Source: CAXTTV01 sp964247295 (lineage in GTDB: Bacteria > Chloroflexota > Ktedonobacteria > Ktedonobacterales > Ktedonobacteraceae). Taken from it: 54,105 nt of DNA. This document shows, in pieces, positions 43,933 to 51,925 of the stretch (positions within the stretch are counted from its first letter, which is position 1; each line of letters begins with the position of its first letter). Below the pieces are notes generated by a model. It had not been told where the DNA came from and searched no databases. It worked only from the letters and a program-made list of their open reading frames with translations. The stretch is from NCBI GenBank assembly GCA_964247295.1, contig CAXTTV010000010.1:1-54105 (forward strand), in the 5' to 3' direction. The position numbers were made by a program, and so were the translations under genes.

Positions 43933-44002
43933 ACCCCATTCAAACATCCTTCTCTCAAAATAAAACGATTTCCTTTCCCCAACAGACTCGCTTGCGGCTC
44001 CC

Positions 44003-44638
44003 CTATGTGTGGCTATCCAGAACTGGCTGCCAGCTTTCAGGCCGATAAGTCATCTCCACCGCCGGCCCAGACTGTTCAAGCGCCCGGACAATCTGAAGGG
44101 CATGAACGGTCGAACGCGACACATACTCAGGACGACGGATTTCAGAGGTCGGGAGCTTCTCTGTTCCCTGATCAACCAGGATCGAGCGACACCCGGCTCT
44201 ATGACCGGCTTCCACATCATCCAGAATGTCTCCTAGAAACCAGCTTTGCTGAAGATCCAGATGCAGATCCTCAGCCGCTTGCCTCAGCATGCCTGGTCGC
44301 GGCTTCCGACAATCGCAGACTTTGGTCAGCTCTGGGACCTGGCCCTCAGGATGATGCGGGCAAAAATAGATTCCATCGATACGAACACCCAAGGCTGCCA
44401 GTTCGGAGCGCAGATAACCGTGCATTAGATCCAGATCGGCCTCCGTGAAAAGACCACGTGCCAGACCCGCCTGATTGGTAATAATCACTATAGAAAATCC
44501 GGCGGCTTGCAATGCTTGAAGCTCGGGACCAATCCCTTCATATAAAACCAATTGTTCTGGACGTGAGGGATAATGTCGGGGATAAACAAGCGTACCATCC
44601 CGGTCCAAAAATAACGCGCGTGGAGTCGGATTGCTCAA
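44003..44638 (-). CDS. gmhB: D-glycero-beta-D-manno-heptose 1,7-bisphosphate 7-phosphatase
   Basis: A 211-residue HAD-IIIA phosphatase. ALFLDRDGTLVYP holds nucleophile D12 and acid D14, followed by IVIITNQAGLARG. The zinc-binding loop is CPHHPEGQ then VCDCRKPRPGM, with the Cys-His-Cys-Cys pattern of GmhB, and WFLGDILDDVEAGHRAG is motif IV. It removes the 7-phosphate after the kinase step. It starts with TTG at 44638, overlapping the gmhA stop as TTGA, with GGGAGA upstream. About 55 residues at the C-terminus extend past the family core. Confidence 0.92.
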   Translation of the reverse strand: MSNPTPRALFLDRDGTLVYPRHYPSRPEQLVLYEGIGPELQALQAAGFSIVIITNQAGLARGLFTEADLDLMHGYLRSELAALGVRIDGIYFCPHHPEGQVPELTKVCDCRKPRPGMLRQAAEDLHLDLQQSWFLGDILDDVEAGHRAGCRSILVDQGTEKLPTSEIRRPEYVSRSTVHALQIVRALEQSGPAVEMTYRPESWQPVLDSHT

Positions 44639-45306
44639 AAAGCTTCTCCCTTCGTTTTTGTCAACTCTCTCTCAACAATATCACATAAAATATGCGTTAT
44701 CATCATATGCAGCTCCTGCGCCAGAGCAGTATCAATAGTGGGAACGCGTACAGTCAGATCGGCCTGCTGCTCCAGCCGGCTGTTTCGTTCGCCAGTAATC
44801 GCGATCAGACGCATACCACATCCCCGAGCCATCTGCGCGGCCTGAAGCAGGTTTTCTGACTCTCCACTGGTACTGAAAGCAATCAATAGATCGTCAGGTC
44901 GCCCAAAAGCCTCAACCTGACGAGCGAATACCTCCTGATAGCCATAATCGTTTGCTACCGCCGTCAGGATCGCCGTATCGGTTGTGAGTGCCAGCACGGC
45001 ATAGGCGGATCGCTCACGCTTAAAGCGCCCGACCAGTTCAGCCGCGAAATGTTGGGCCTCCGCCGCGCTCCCACCGTTCCCAGCCACCAGCACTTTGTTA
45101 CCCACCCTCAACGTCTCCACTAGCGTACGTGCCACAGCCGTTAAGCTAAATGAATGGCTCGCCATCTGACTGAGAGCAATATCCAGGGTCTGCCGACGCT
45201 GAGATAACGCACTGACAATTGACTGATGATATTCAATGTTCGCTACCGTCAACGATTCCTCAGGGTCTGGAGAAGACCCATTCATCCGTTGATCTCGACT
45301 CAACAT
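44635..45306 (-). CDS. gmhA: Phosphoheptose isomerase
   Basis: A 223-residue SIS-domain isomerase. After an N-terminal helix (ALSQRRQTLDIALSQM), VLVAGNGGSAAEAQHFAAELVGRFKRERSAYAVLAL is the substrate-binding core, then LLIAFSTSGESENLLQAA is the second SIS motif, and the C-terminal MMITHILCDIVERE completes the site. It converts sedoheptulose-7-phosphate to D-glycero-D-manno-heptose-7-phosphate, the first step of the pathway. It is the first gene of the operon. Its N-terminus is about 25 residues longer than usual; an alternative ATG at 45282 (MNGSSPDPEE) is possible. Confidence 0.92.
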   Translation of the reverse strand: MLSRDQRMNGSSPDPEESLTVANIEYHQSIVSALSQRRQTLDIALSQMASHSFSLTAVARTLVETLRVGNKVLVAGNGGSAAEAQHFAAELVGRFKRERSAYAVLALTTDTAILTAVANDYGYQEVFARQVEAFGRPDDLLIAFSTSGESENLLQAAQMARGCGMRLIAITGERNSRLEQQADLTVRVPTIDTALAQELHMMITHILCDIVERELTKTKGEAF

Positions 45307-45384
45307 GCGCCCTACTTTTCTCTTTTACAAGCAAACACACACTAAAAATCGCATTTATGGAGAACGCTCTAGAAAAACAGTGCC

Positions 45385-45425
45385 CTTTCTAGTAGTTCAT
45401 TAACTTTTTTCTAGAAAGAACTACT
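45385..45425. promoter_or_regulatory. Two crossing inverted repeats upstream of gmhA
   Basis: CTTTCTAG (45385-45392) pairs with CTAGAAAG (45411-45418), while AGTAGTTC (45391-45398) pairs with GAACTACT (45418-45425). The two stems share bases and cross, so they exclude each other or form a pseudoknot. Read as blocks, the right half is a circular permutation of the left half's complement. The site lies 80-120 bp upstream of gmhA and may be a leader switch or operator. Confidence 0.45.
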
Positions 45426-45583
45426 GGGAGAAAAAATCACCATTTCTACGAGCTCTACACGTAAATGAATGGGCTTTCCGATACATCTTCTTCCCTCCTC
45501 GATCGTCTACTATGTAGGGGAAGTAAAAAATGACTTGTTGAGAAAATGAAGATGAGGAAAGGGGACACCCCCTGGGATGTGGG

Positions 45584-45702
45584 AGGAGCGCTGTTCTTGA
45601 ACATACTCAACGGATCGAAGCAAATGATAGGACACGGAAAGATGGCGCTATGCGCCAGAAGCGGCACGTGTTCGCTGCGCTCCACGGGCCGTCCTACACC
45701 GC
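45584..45702 (+). repeat. R2 repeat, full unit (copy R2a, 119 bp)
   Basis: The first 21 bases (AGGAGCGCTGTTCTTGAAC...) are identical to copy R2b at 53870. The last 61 bases are highly similar (landmarks GCGCCAGAAGCGGCACG and GGGCCGTCC). Between them, 37 bases match at only about 15 positions although the length is the same. A hairpin GGCGC-TAT-GCGCC opens the 3' module. Confidence 0.75.
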
Positions 45703-45822
45703 GTAAACGGACCTCTTCAATCCCGCATCCACAATTTCCCACCAGCACACGGCTGGCCGACCTCTCTTCCAAAGATTGCGTCCGCAAACGGCTATTCTTT
45801 TCAATAGATAGAAGGGTATTTC

Positions 45823-47196
45823 ATGGCACATAAAAAATATGAGATGATTGTAATTGGGGCCGGGGCCGCTGGCAGCGGGGTCGCTTCAAGCGCCGCAAAA
45901 CAAGGGAAACGCGTCCTTCAGATCGAGAAAGACAATCTGGGCGGGACCTGTCTGAACTACGGCTGCGATCCTACGAAAACCCTGCTCAATATCGCCGGAC
46001 AGCTTCATCAGGCCCTGAACGCGGAGGCGCTGGGCCTGCATATCCCTGAGGCCGATTTTAGCTGGCCCCGCGTTCAGGAACACCTCCATCAAGTGGTGGA
46101 TCAGTTGCGCGGTGGTGATTTCGAGCAAGGGAAAAAGCAGCTTCAGGAGTCGGGGATCGATGTCATTCGTGGCGAGGCCCACTTTGTTTCTCCCAAAGCT
46201 GTTATGGTCAACGGGGAAACGATTGAGGGCGATAGCTTTGTTATCTGCGTCGGCAGCCAGACAGTGGTACCCTCGATTGAGGGCCTGAAGGAGACGGGCT
46301 ACCTGACAAATGTTGAGGCGATCTGGCTCTCTCACTTGCCCAGGAGTATGGCGATCCTTGGCGGCGGCGCGAACGGTATTGAGTTCTCTCAGTTGTTCCA
46401 TCGCTTCAATGTCTCGATTACTACGATTGATAGTGGCCCCCGTATTCTGGATAAAGAGGATGCTGAGCTGGCCGAAATTTTGCAAAAAACTTTGCGGGAT
46501 GAGGGTCTACGCCTGCTGACAAATACACAACTGACGAAAGTGAGACGTGCACCCGAGGGGAAGATCCTGACGCTAAAGCATAAGGATGGAAGCGAACAAG
46601 AACTGGTGGTCGATGAGATTCTGATCGCGAGTGGACGGGCCCCCAAAATTGAAGCTTTGAATCTGGAGGCTGCGGGCGTTCAGACTGAGAAAGGGGCGGT
46701 TAAGGTTGATGAGCACCAGCGCACCAACGTCCCTCACATCTGGGCCGCTGGCGATGTCACAAATATGCTTCCATTCACGCATGTGGCTTCGGAACAGGGC
46801 CGGATCGCGGGCCACAATGCCTTTTCGGATAAACTCCACAGCTTTACTGATCTGACAATCCCCTGGGTTATGTATACTGATCCTCCGCTTGCGCACGTGG
46901 GCAAGACTGAGGAGCAACTGAAAGAGGCGAAAACTCCTTATAAAGCTTTGAAGGTCTCCTATACCGATATCGAGCGCGCCCTACTCAATGGGCAGATGGG
47001 AGGACTGATTAAGCTTCTGGTAGACTATGATGGAGAGCTGCTGGGCGGGCATATTCTGGGTCCCAATGCCGATGATCTGATCGGGCAGGTGACGATCGCG
47101 ATGCAGAACCATCTCAAGATCGACCAACTGGCTAATACCGTGATGCCGTATCCCACCCTGAGTGAGGGCCTTCGAGCAGCGGCGAATAAATTTTAA
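45823..47196 (+). CDS. FAD-dependent pyridine nucleotide-disulfide oxidoreductase (MerA/lipoamide dehydrogenase-like)
   Basis: A 457-residue flavoprotein. FAD binds at VIGAGAAGSGVAS, the redox disulfide is C43 and C48 (GTCLNYGCDPTK), NAD(P) binds at AILGGGANGIEFSQ, and the second FAD motif is HIWAAGDVTNM. The dimer-interface motif that reads H-A-H-P-T-L-S-E in lipoamide dehydrogenase reads MPYPTLSE here, with Tyr in place of the catalytic His, as in mercuric reductase-like enzymes. It is therefore unlikely to be a true lipoamide dehydrogenase; there is no MerA metal-binding N-terminal domain either. It forms an operon with the oxidase gene 3 bp downstream. Confidence 0.9.
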   Translation: MAHKKYEMIVIGAGAAGSGVASSAAKQGKRVLQIEKDNLGGTCLNYGCDPTKTLLNIAGQLHQALNAEALGLHIPEADFSWPRVQEHLHQVVDQLRGGDFEQGKKQLQESGIDVIRGEAHFVSPKAVMVNGETIEGDSFVICVGSQTVVPSIEGLKETGYLTNVEAIWLSHLPRSMAILGGGANGIEFSQLFHRFNVSITTIDSGPRILDKEDAELAEILQKTLRDEGLRLLTNTQLTKVRRAPEGKILTLKHKDGSEQELVVDEILIASGRAPKIEALNLEAAGVQTEKGAVKVDEHQRTNVPHIWAAGDVTNMLPFTHVASEQGRIAGHNAFSDKLHSFTDLTIPWVMYTDPPLAHVGKTEEQLKEAKTPYKALKVSYTDIERALLNGQMGGLIKLLVDYDGELLGGHILGPNADDLIGQVTIAMQNHLKIDQLANTVMPYPTLSEGLRAAANKF

Positions 47197-47199
47197 GGT

Positions 47200-48309
47200 A
47201 TGTCAATAGATGTCGTGATTATCGGCGGTGGAGCGATTGGCTGCTCCATCGCCTACTTTCTCTCCGGAGCTGGGGCCAGCGTCCTCTTACTGGAGCGCGA
47301 CGGGATCGGGTCCCACGCATCACAGGCGGCTGCCGGCCTGCTGGCTCCACTGGGTCCGCTCCCTCAGCCCGGCCCCTTCGCGGATCTTCTTCTCGCGGGT
47401 TATGCGCTCTTCCCCACACTGGTCCCGCGATTAGAAGCGGCAACGGGCCTGGAGCTGGATTATCAACTGACGGGAGCGTTGCGCGTCGGACTGCATACCC
47501 GCTCAAGTGAGCGTCTGCGGGTCCGACAAAAGGATTGGCGATCTGTGGGTTGGCGGGCCGATTGGCTGACGAGTGAACAGGCGCGTCAGCAAGAGCCGTT
47601 GTTGGGATCTGGGGTTCGCGGAGCCGTCTCAATCCCCGATGAGGGCCAGATTCACCCTGAGAAGCTCACCAGGGCGTTCGCCCAGGCGGCCCAGCAGCAG
47701 GGAGCAACTCTACGGACCGGGTGTGAGATCGTCGGAACCCAGGAGGGAAAGAACCGTATTGAGGCCATAGTGACCGCTCAAGGCGAGAGGATCACGTGTA
47801 GCGAGGTTGTACTGGCGACTGGCTCCTGGTCAGGGATCTGGGCTGACCGCTTCAGGCTTAAGCTCCCAATAGGGCCGCAGCGAGGACAACTGGTCACGAT
47901 CGAACAGCCCCAAGGTCTGAAGCTCCAACGCATGATCTTTGGCAATGGTCTGTATGTAGTACCACGCCCGGACAATACGGTACTGATCGGTGCGACCAAA
48001 AGCGATGAGGGCTTCAATACCACCGTTCGAGAAAGCGAGACTCTGGAGATGGTCACCTCAGCCGCGAGGCTACTCCCTTTTGTCCAGGAAGCACGGCTCG
48101 TCAAAGCCTGGACCGGGTTGCGACCCCACACCCCCGATCTGAGGCCGATTCTAGGACGGGCACAGGGCTGGGACAATCTCACTATTGCCAGTGGTCACAA
48201 CAGCCTTGGTATCCTGCTTAGCGGGATCACCGGCCAATGTATTAGCCGATTGTTACTAGAGGGTCAGATGTCAGGGTTAAAGGCCTTCGAGCCCCAGAGC
48301 CAGCCATGA
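47200..48309 (+). CDS. thiO: FAD-dependent amino acid oxidase, glycine oxidase (ThiO)-like
   Basis: A 369-residue D-amino acid oxidase family protein. The FAD motif is VVIIGGGAIGCSIAYFLSGAGASVLLLER, followed by the GLLAPLG loop, LDYQLTGALRVG, and the C-terminal WTGLRPHTPDLRPILGR and SGHNSLGILLSGITG motifs typical of ThiO. Glycine oxidase makes iminoglycine for the thiazole of thiamine. No other thi gene lies in the window, so the symbol is by similarity only; a sarcosine or other amine oxidase is possible. AAGGT lies directly before the ATG, 3 bp after the disulfide reductase gene. Confidence 0.8.
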   Translation: MSIDVVIIGGGAIGCSIAYFLSGAGASVLLLERDGIGSHASQAAAGLLAPLGPLPQPGPFADLLLAGYALFPTLVPRLEAATGLELDYQLTGALRVGLHTRSSERLRVRQKDWRSVGWRADWLTSEQARQQEPLLGSGVRGAVSIPDEGQIHPEKLTRAFAQAAQQQGATLRTGCEIVGTQEGKNRIEAIVTAQGERITCSEVVLATGSWSGIWADRFRLKLPIGPQRGQLVTIEQPQGLKLQRMIFGNGLYVVPRPDNTVLIGATKSDEGFNTTVRESETLEMVTSAARLLPFVQEARLVKAWTGLRPHTPDLRPILGRAQGWDNLTIASGHNSLGILLSGITGQCISRLLLEGQMSGLKAFEPQSQP

Positions 48310-48530
48310 TAGGGAAAGCCTATATACAAAATAATGAAGCTGTAGTTACCTTTTGGTGGCTTTTTTACGTAATAGGGATAGAACCGTCTAAAAAAGTGCC
48401 AGAGATACATATTAAGTGAAAACACTGTGATTATTGCGTTAATCAAGTCCCCTCATCCACCAGTTCTCCTTAGCCCAATCCTTTCAATAACTCCAGATGT
48501 AGAACATTCGATAATCCCGAGCAAAAGATT

Positions 48531-49334
48531 ATGAAAGAGAAAAAAAGCAACGGCGAGATGCCTGTCGAGGTCAGACGCGAACAGATTGTGAGGCTCATTA
48601 GAAACAGGGACTTTATTCGCGTCACCGACCTGAGTGAGCAGTTTCATGTCTCTGAGGTAACCATTCGTGGAGATCTCGATGCCTTGACTCAGCAACATCT
48701 GATCCATCGCGTCCGAGGAGGGGCAGTTCCCCGCTCCCTTTCACATCAAGAACAATCCACCGAGATGTCAAAAGAAACGACGGTATCCGAAAAAACGGTG
48801 ATTGGACGAATGGCTGCTAGCCTGATTGCCAGGGGAGAAACACTCATTCTGGATGCCGGCTCAACAACTGCGTCGATCGCTCAGGCAATCAATGGACGGA
48901 CGGATCTCCGCGATGCAGTAATCTTCACAAACGCCCTGGATATCGCGATTGAGCTGGAGTGCTCGATCCCACGGGTAACAGTGATTGTGACGGGTGGGAC
49001 GCTCACCCCATCGCGGAACACACTGGCTAACCCTCTGGGAGAGGTGGTGCTGGAACAAGTCAACGTGCAGACGGCTTTTCTGAACTGCAATGGCATTGAT
49101 CCCGAGGGCGGTGTGACCAATAGCAACCTTTCTGAGATCTCGCTTAAGCGTCAGATGCTACGAGCAGCTCAGAGGCGCATCGTTGTGGCTGATGGCTCGA
49201 AGGTTGGTGAGGTTCAACTCGCATTCCTCTGTGGGATCGCTGAGATCGACCTGCTAATCACTGGCGCTTCGGCAGATCCCGAGATCATATCCAGGTTACG
49301 CGAACAGGGCCTTGAGATTATGATCGCGCACTAA
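48531..49334 (+). CDS. DeoR family transcriptional regulator
   Basis: A 267-residue repressor. Residues 10-70 are the DeoR helix-turn-helix: EVRREQIVRLIRNRDFIRVTDLSEQFHVSEVTIRGDLDAL, then the typical IHRVRGGAV. Residues 85-260 are the sugar-phosphate-isomerase-like sensor: LILDAGSTTASIAQ, VIFTNALDIA, VTVIVTGGTLTPSRNTL, LKRQMLRAAQRRIVVADGSKVG. DeoR proteins respond to phosphorylated sugars. Its target is not evident, as no sugar-catabolic gene is adjacent. An internal Met (MPVEVRRE) is a possible alternative start. Confidence 0.92.
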   Translation: MKEKKSNGEMPVEVRREQIVRLIRNRDFIRVTDLSEQFHVSEVTIRGDLDALTQQHLIHRVRGGAVPRSLSHQEQSTEMSKETTVSEKTVIGRMAASLIARGETLILDAGSTTASIAQAINGRTDLRDAVIFTNALDIAIELECSIPRVTVIVTGGTLTPSRNTLANPLGEVVLEQVNVQTAFLNCNGIDPEGGVTNSNLSEISLKRQMLRAAQRRIVVADGSKVGEVQLAFLCGIAEIDLLITGASADPEIISRLREQGLEIMIAH

Positions 49335-49343
49335 AATTCCTTT

Positions 49344-49371
49344 GTAGATCGGGTCACGTGTTGACCTGTGG
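49344..49371 (+). repeat. Single E-family end (copy E5)
   Basis: It matches the 28-bp E end at 26 positions (GTAGATCGGGTCACGTG, then TTGACCTGTGG). No inverted partner and neither outer flank is recognisable. It lies 59 bp from an inverted R2 5' module. Confidence 0.7.
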
Positions 49372-49430
49372 GAAAGCGAAGCCCTCCCGTTCGGGTGCAG
49401 GCAGGCCGGATCGGTCCCGATAGATTGCGC

Positions 49431-49451
49431 ATGTTCAAGAACAGCGCTCCT
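49431..49451 (-). repeat. R2 repeat, inverted 5' module only (copy R2d)
   Basis: These 21 bases are the exact reverse complement of the first 21 bases of copies R2a and R2b. The next 6 bases on the minus strand (GCGCAA) also match R2b. The 3' module is missing. Confidence 0.7.
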
Positions 49452-49800
49452 ATGACTTCGGCTGTGGGCCTGGGTGCTCTCCCAAGCCCGTTCAGCAGCA
49501 TCTTCCTGACTTTCCCAGCAGAGATCTTCTGAACATATGCGCATCATAGCCTATGGTGCTTGACAAAGCATGATGTTTCGCAAACAACTTCCCCCGTATG
49601 GCTACTCGCTTGCTTTCCTTGTACCGCCACTCCAAAAACTGGCTCCTCTTTTCATTACACAAACATCAACTTGATGAAAGAGTCGTGATAAAGCTATGAC
49701 AACCTGCACTTTATATATGGATAAACGGTATGTACTCGATACTTGATCTTGTCTATTCTATACAAGGATATAATTCGTTTTTTCGCGAAGGAGGCAGGTT

Positions 49801-50046
49801 GTGAATAAGATCAAGGTTGCTCGCTTGAAACGGCAGATTACTTGGGAGATAGAGACGATGTATGAGGGGATGGCCGGCCTCGCTGGTAGTACGGCGCGTC
49901 ACAATTTCGTCCACAGGCAGATGGAACGGATCGAGCAATGCCAGGGTGAGCTGGAGCTCCAATTGGGGACGAGTCAGGCACTTTGTACAGTCTGTGAGCT
50001 CTACATTTCTATAACCAGTCAGCTCAATAGTCCATGCGCGAAATAG
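49801..50046 (+). CDS. Small hypothetical protein
   Basis: An 81-residue protein starting with GTG, supported by a strong AGGAGG 6 bases upstream, a TATAAT 26 bp before the start, and a proper terminator behind it. It is hydrophilic and largely helical (IKVARLKRQITWEIETMYEGM, RQMERIEQCQGELELQL), with two Cys near the end (CTVCELY). I recognise no family. The gene signals make it more than a chance frame. It converges with the XRE-TPR gene. Confidence 0.7.
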   Translation: MNKIKVARLKRQITWEIETMYEGMAGLAGSTARHNFVHRQMERIEQCQGELELQLGTSQALCTVCELYISITSQLNSPCAK

Positions 50047-50089
50047 GATGGTTTATCATCCCTGTAGGCTCTAAAACACATAGACAATT

Positions 50090-50123
50090 ACGACCACCTT
50101 TGGCAAGGTGGCCGTACTTTTTT
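50090..50123 (+). terminator. Rho-independent terminator
   Basis: CCACCTT (50094-50100) pairs with AAGGTGG (50105-50111), extended by ACG/CGT across one mismatch, followed by ACTTTTTTG. It ends the small gene's transcript 44 bp after its stop. Confidence 0.8.
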
Positions 50124-50136
50124 GCGATTTCAGAGG

Positions 50137-51600
50137 TTACCGCTGGAACAGGCTGCTCAGGGCCTGGACTTTCGGCTCTTTCGCCCACCGTGTTTGCAAT
50201 TTTTGATATACATTGCAGGACTCACTATAGCGAAGATCTGATTTGATGGCGAGCGAGGCATTGGCGGCTGAGGTTAATAAAGAACAGCTTAAGTCCATGT
50301 CGCCAGCGGCGACAGCGGTGGCCGCTTCATGGTTCTGAAACTCGACCCTGACCCGCTCCGGGACGGTGGATCGCGAATGAATGACGTTGATGTGCTCAAA
50401 GGTGTCCAGCGACCGCCGGTAATCTCGCATATTTGCATACGTCATGCCTTCAAACAACAAAACTGAGGAATGGCTGATGTGAGCATACGAGTAGCTGGTA
50501 TCCTGCTCGGGATAGTCCGGGAAGCTGTCTTTGGCCCTTCCAAGGTAGTTGGTGGCCTCGTTTTTCTGCCCCATGCGCGAATGCACCTCAGCCAGCCCCA
50601 TATAGACCCGACCCAGAAGAAGAGGCGAGATCGTATTGGCATATTGCAAGGCTTGTTGGTAAGCTTGCATGGTCTGAAGGGGACGCTTGCGATAGAAAAA
50701 GGTGTTGGCCTGACGGATCAACGCGACACATTTCAGGTTATCGTTCTGAGCCAACCTGCCATAGAACAGGGCCTCGCGAGAATGTGTCAGGGCGGTCCCA
50801 AACTCTTCTTTGTGCAGTGCGACCAGGTAGGCCAGACCATAAGCCTGTGAGGTGAGGTTCGCCGCCTCGATCTGGTAGCGAGACTCCTCACGGGCAAGCG
50901 GTGTAAGATGGGCCAGGTACCCCGGCAACATATGCTCTACCTCGGCTAATCCTTTGGCATTACATAAGCGCCAGCAAGCCGCGATACCCGAGGAACAAAG
51001 CGGCAGTAGCTCGTCAGGCGAGAGAAGTTCCGGCTTTTTACCGGTTAATCCGAGCAAAGAGATCGGCATGCTAGCGACCATCACTAAAGCCTGGCGACGC
51101 GAAAAGGTATCATCCTGTGAATTTTGTTGCATTGTCATCTCGTTATAGCTCCGTAGTGATTGCTCAATCTGTGATAAGAGAGTATCAAACGACCATTGCC
51201 TTTGTTGCTGAACAACGAGAAGATTGAAAACGCTTGACTTGAATAAGGATTGATCAAGTGGTGGAATTTCAAAATGTAGAGGAAGCGAGGTCGTGACCAC
51301 AGGTTCCTTGAGCGAAAACTCAGGTGTGGATACGATCCGCGAAGTAACATTCCCAAAGCTTGCTGGGCATTCGGCCATACGGGTTTCAGGTAATGAGGTG
51401 AGATGGCCATACCCCAGTTCTTCCGGCGTCATCTCAAAGGCTTTGCATAGCATATCAAGCGATGATAAACGCGGATTTTGCACCCCCAGCTCCCAGCGAT
51501 GATAGGTGTTCAGACTCACACCAATCTTTTCGCTCGCAACTTCCAACGTCCATCTATTCTTGAGCCTGGCTGCCTCTAGTCTTTCGTTCCGTTTTGCCAT
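50137..51600 (-). CDS. XRE-type helix-turn-helix protein with TPR domain
   Basis: A 487-residue protein. Residues 5-62 are an XRE/Cro DNA-binding domain (LKNRWTLEVASEKIGVSLNTYHRWELGVQNPRLSSLDMLCKAF). A linker of about 100 residues follows, then a twin-Arg-like and hydrophobic stretch (RRQALVMVASMPISLLGLTG), which is probably not a signal here. From residue 200 on, TPR helices (for example LLGRVYMGLAEVHSRMGQKNEATNYL) form a peptide-binding superhelix. Such HTH-TPR proteins are abundant in Ktedonobacteria and Streptomyces and may act as peptide-sensing regulators. It is divergent from the kinase gene. Confidence 0.88.
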   Translation of the reverse strand: MAKRNERLEAARLKNRWTLEVASEKIGVSLNTYHRWELGVQNPRLSSLDMLCKAFEMTPEELGYGHLTSLPETRMAECPASFGNVTSRIVSTPEFSLKEPVVTTSLPLHFEIPPLDQSLFKSSVFNLLVVQQQRQWSFDTLLSQIEQSLRSYNEMTMQQNSQDDTFSRRQALVMVASMPISLLGLTGKKPELLSPDELLPLCSSGIAACWRLCNAKGLAEVEHMLPGYLAHLTPLAREESRYQIEAANLTSQAYGLAYLVALHKEEFGTALTHSREALFYGRLAQNDNLKCVALIRQANTFFYRKRPLQTMQAYQQALQYANTISPLLLGRVYMGLAEVHSRMGQKNEATNYLGRAKDSFPDYPEQDTSYSYAHISHSSVLLFEGMTYANMRDYRRSLDTFEHINVIHSRSTVPERVRVEFQNHEAATAVAAGDMDLSCSLLTSAANASLAIKSDLRYSESCNVYQKLQTRWAKEPKVQALSSLFQR

Positions 51601-51925
51601 AGGCCCTCACATATTTTTAACATTCTCCGGTATATTCACAATACATCCTTTGTTAATTGTATGAACAAATTTAGCTTATGGCAAGGGGGAAAAGACTACA
51701 AAAATTTAAGTGATGAATAAACGATGAATAACTACCATTAAAGTAGTATAAAACTTTTTACTTGTTTAGGTTATATCTTGATTTAAGTAGAAGTATAGAA
51801 CCCGCTCTCCTAATCTCTGCTATTTTGTGGAACGCAACTTATGGGAGAGAACAGGCGTAAATAGTAATAAGAAGGCGAAGGCATCAGGCCTTTCCTCTCT
51901 GAACACTCCACAATGAAGAGGGATT
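51601..51925. promoter_or_regulatory. AT-rich divergent region between XRE-TPR and kinase genes
   Basis: These 325 bp hold no gene. A direct repeat, GATGAATAA twice with a 2-base spacer (around 51713-51732), is visible. Promoters for both genes should lie here. AGAGGG lies 3 bases before the kinase ATG. Confidence 0.4.

Larger units (their letters stand above)
45307..45822. other. 516-bp divergent intergenic region
   Basis: It separates the heptose operon from the flavoprotein genes. It holds overlapping inverted repeats near the heptose operon (45385-45425) and a full R2 unit (45584-45702). Open frames across R2 lack ribosome binding sites. Promoters for both directions must lie here, but I could not place boxes with confidence. 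Confidence 0.5.
49335..49800. other. 466-bp region with repeat fragments and a promoter for the small gene
   Basis: It contains a single E-family end (49344-49371) and an inverted R2 5' module (49431-49451). The right third is AT-rich and should hold the promoter of the gene at 49801; TATAAT at 49769-49774 is a good -10 box, but no -35 box lies at standard spacing. An open frame of 33 codons from 49431 (beginning MFKNSAP) runs out of the R2 module and has no ribosome binding site. Confidence 0.5.

Noticed and set aside
43759..44448. Long plus-strand frame running from E3 through gmhB
   Set aside because: It is antisense to gmhB, whose HAD and zinc motifs are clear.
45823..47196. Annotation as lipoamide dehydrogenase (lpd)
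   Set aside because: The catalytic His at the dimer interface is replaced by Tyr and no 2-oxoacid dehydrogenase genes are nearby.
49431..49532. Short frame beginning MFKNSAP, also found next to the other R2 copies on the minus strand
   Set aside because: The shared heptapeptide comes from an identical 21-bp DNA module with no synonymous changes, the continuations differ, and there is no ribosome binding site.
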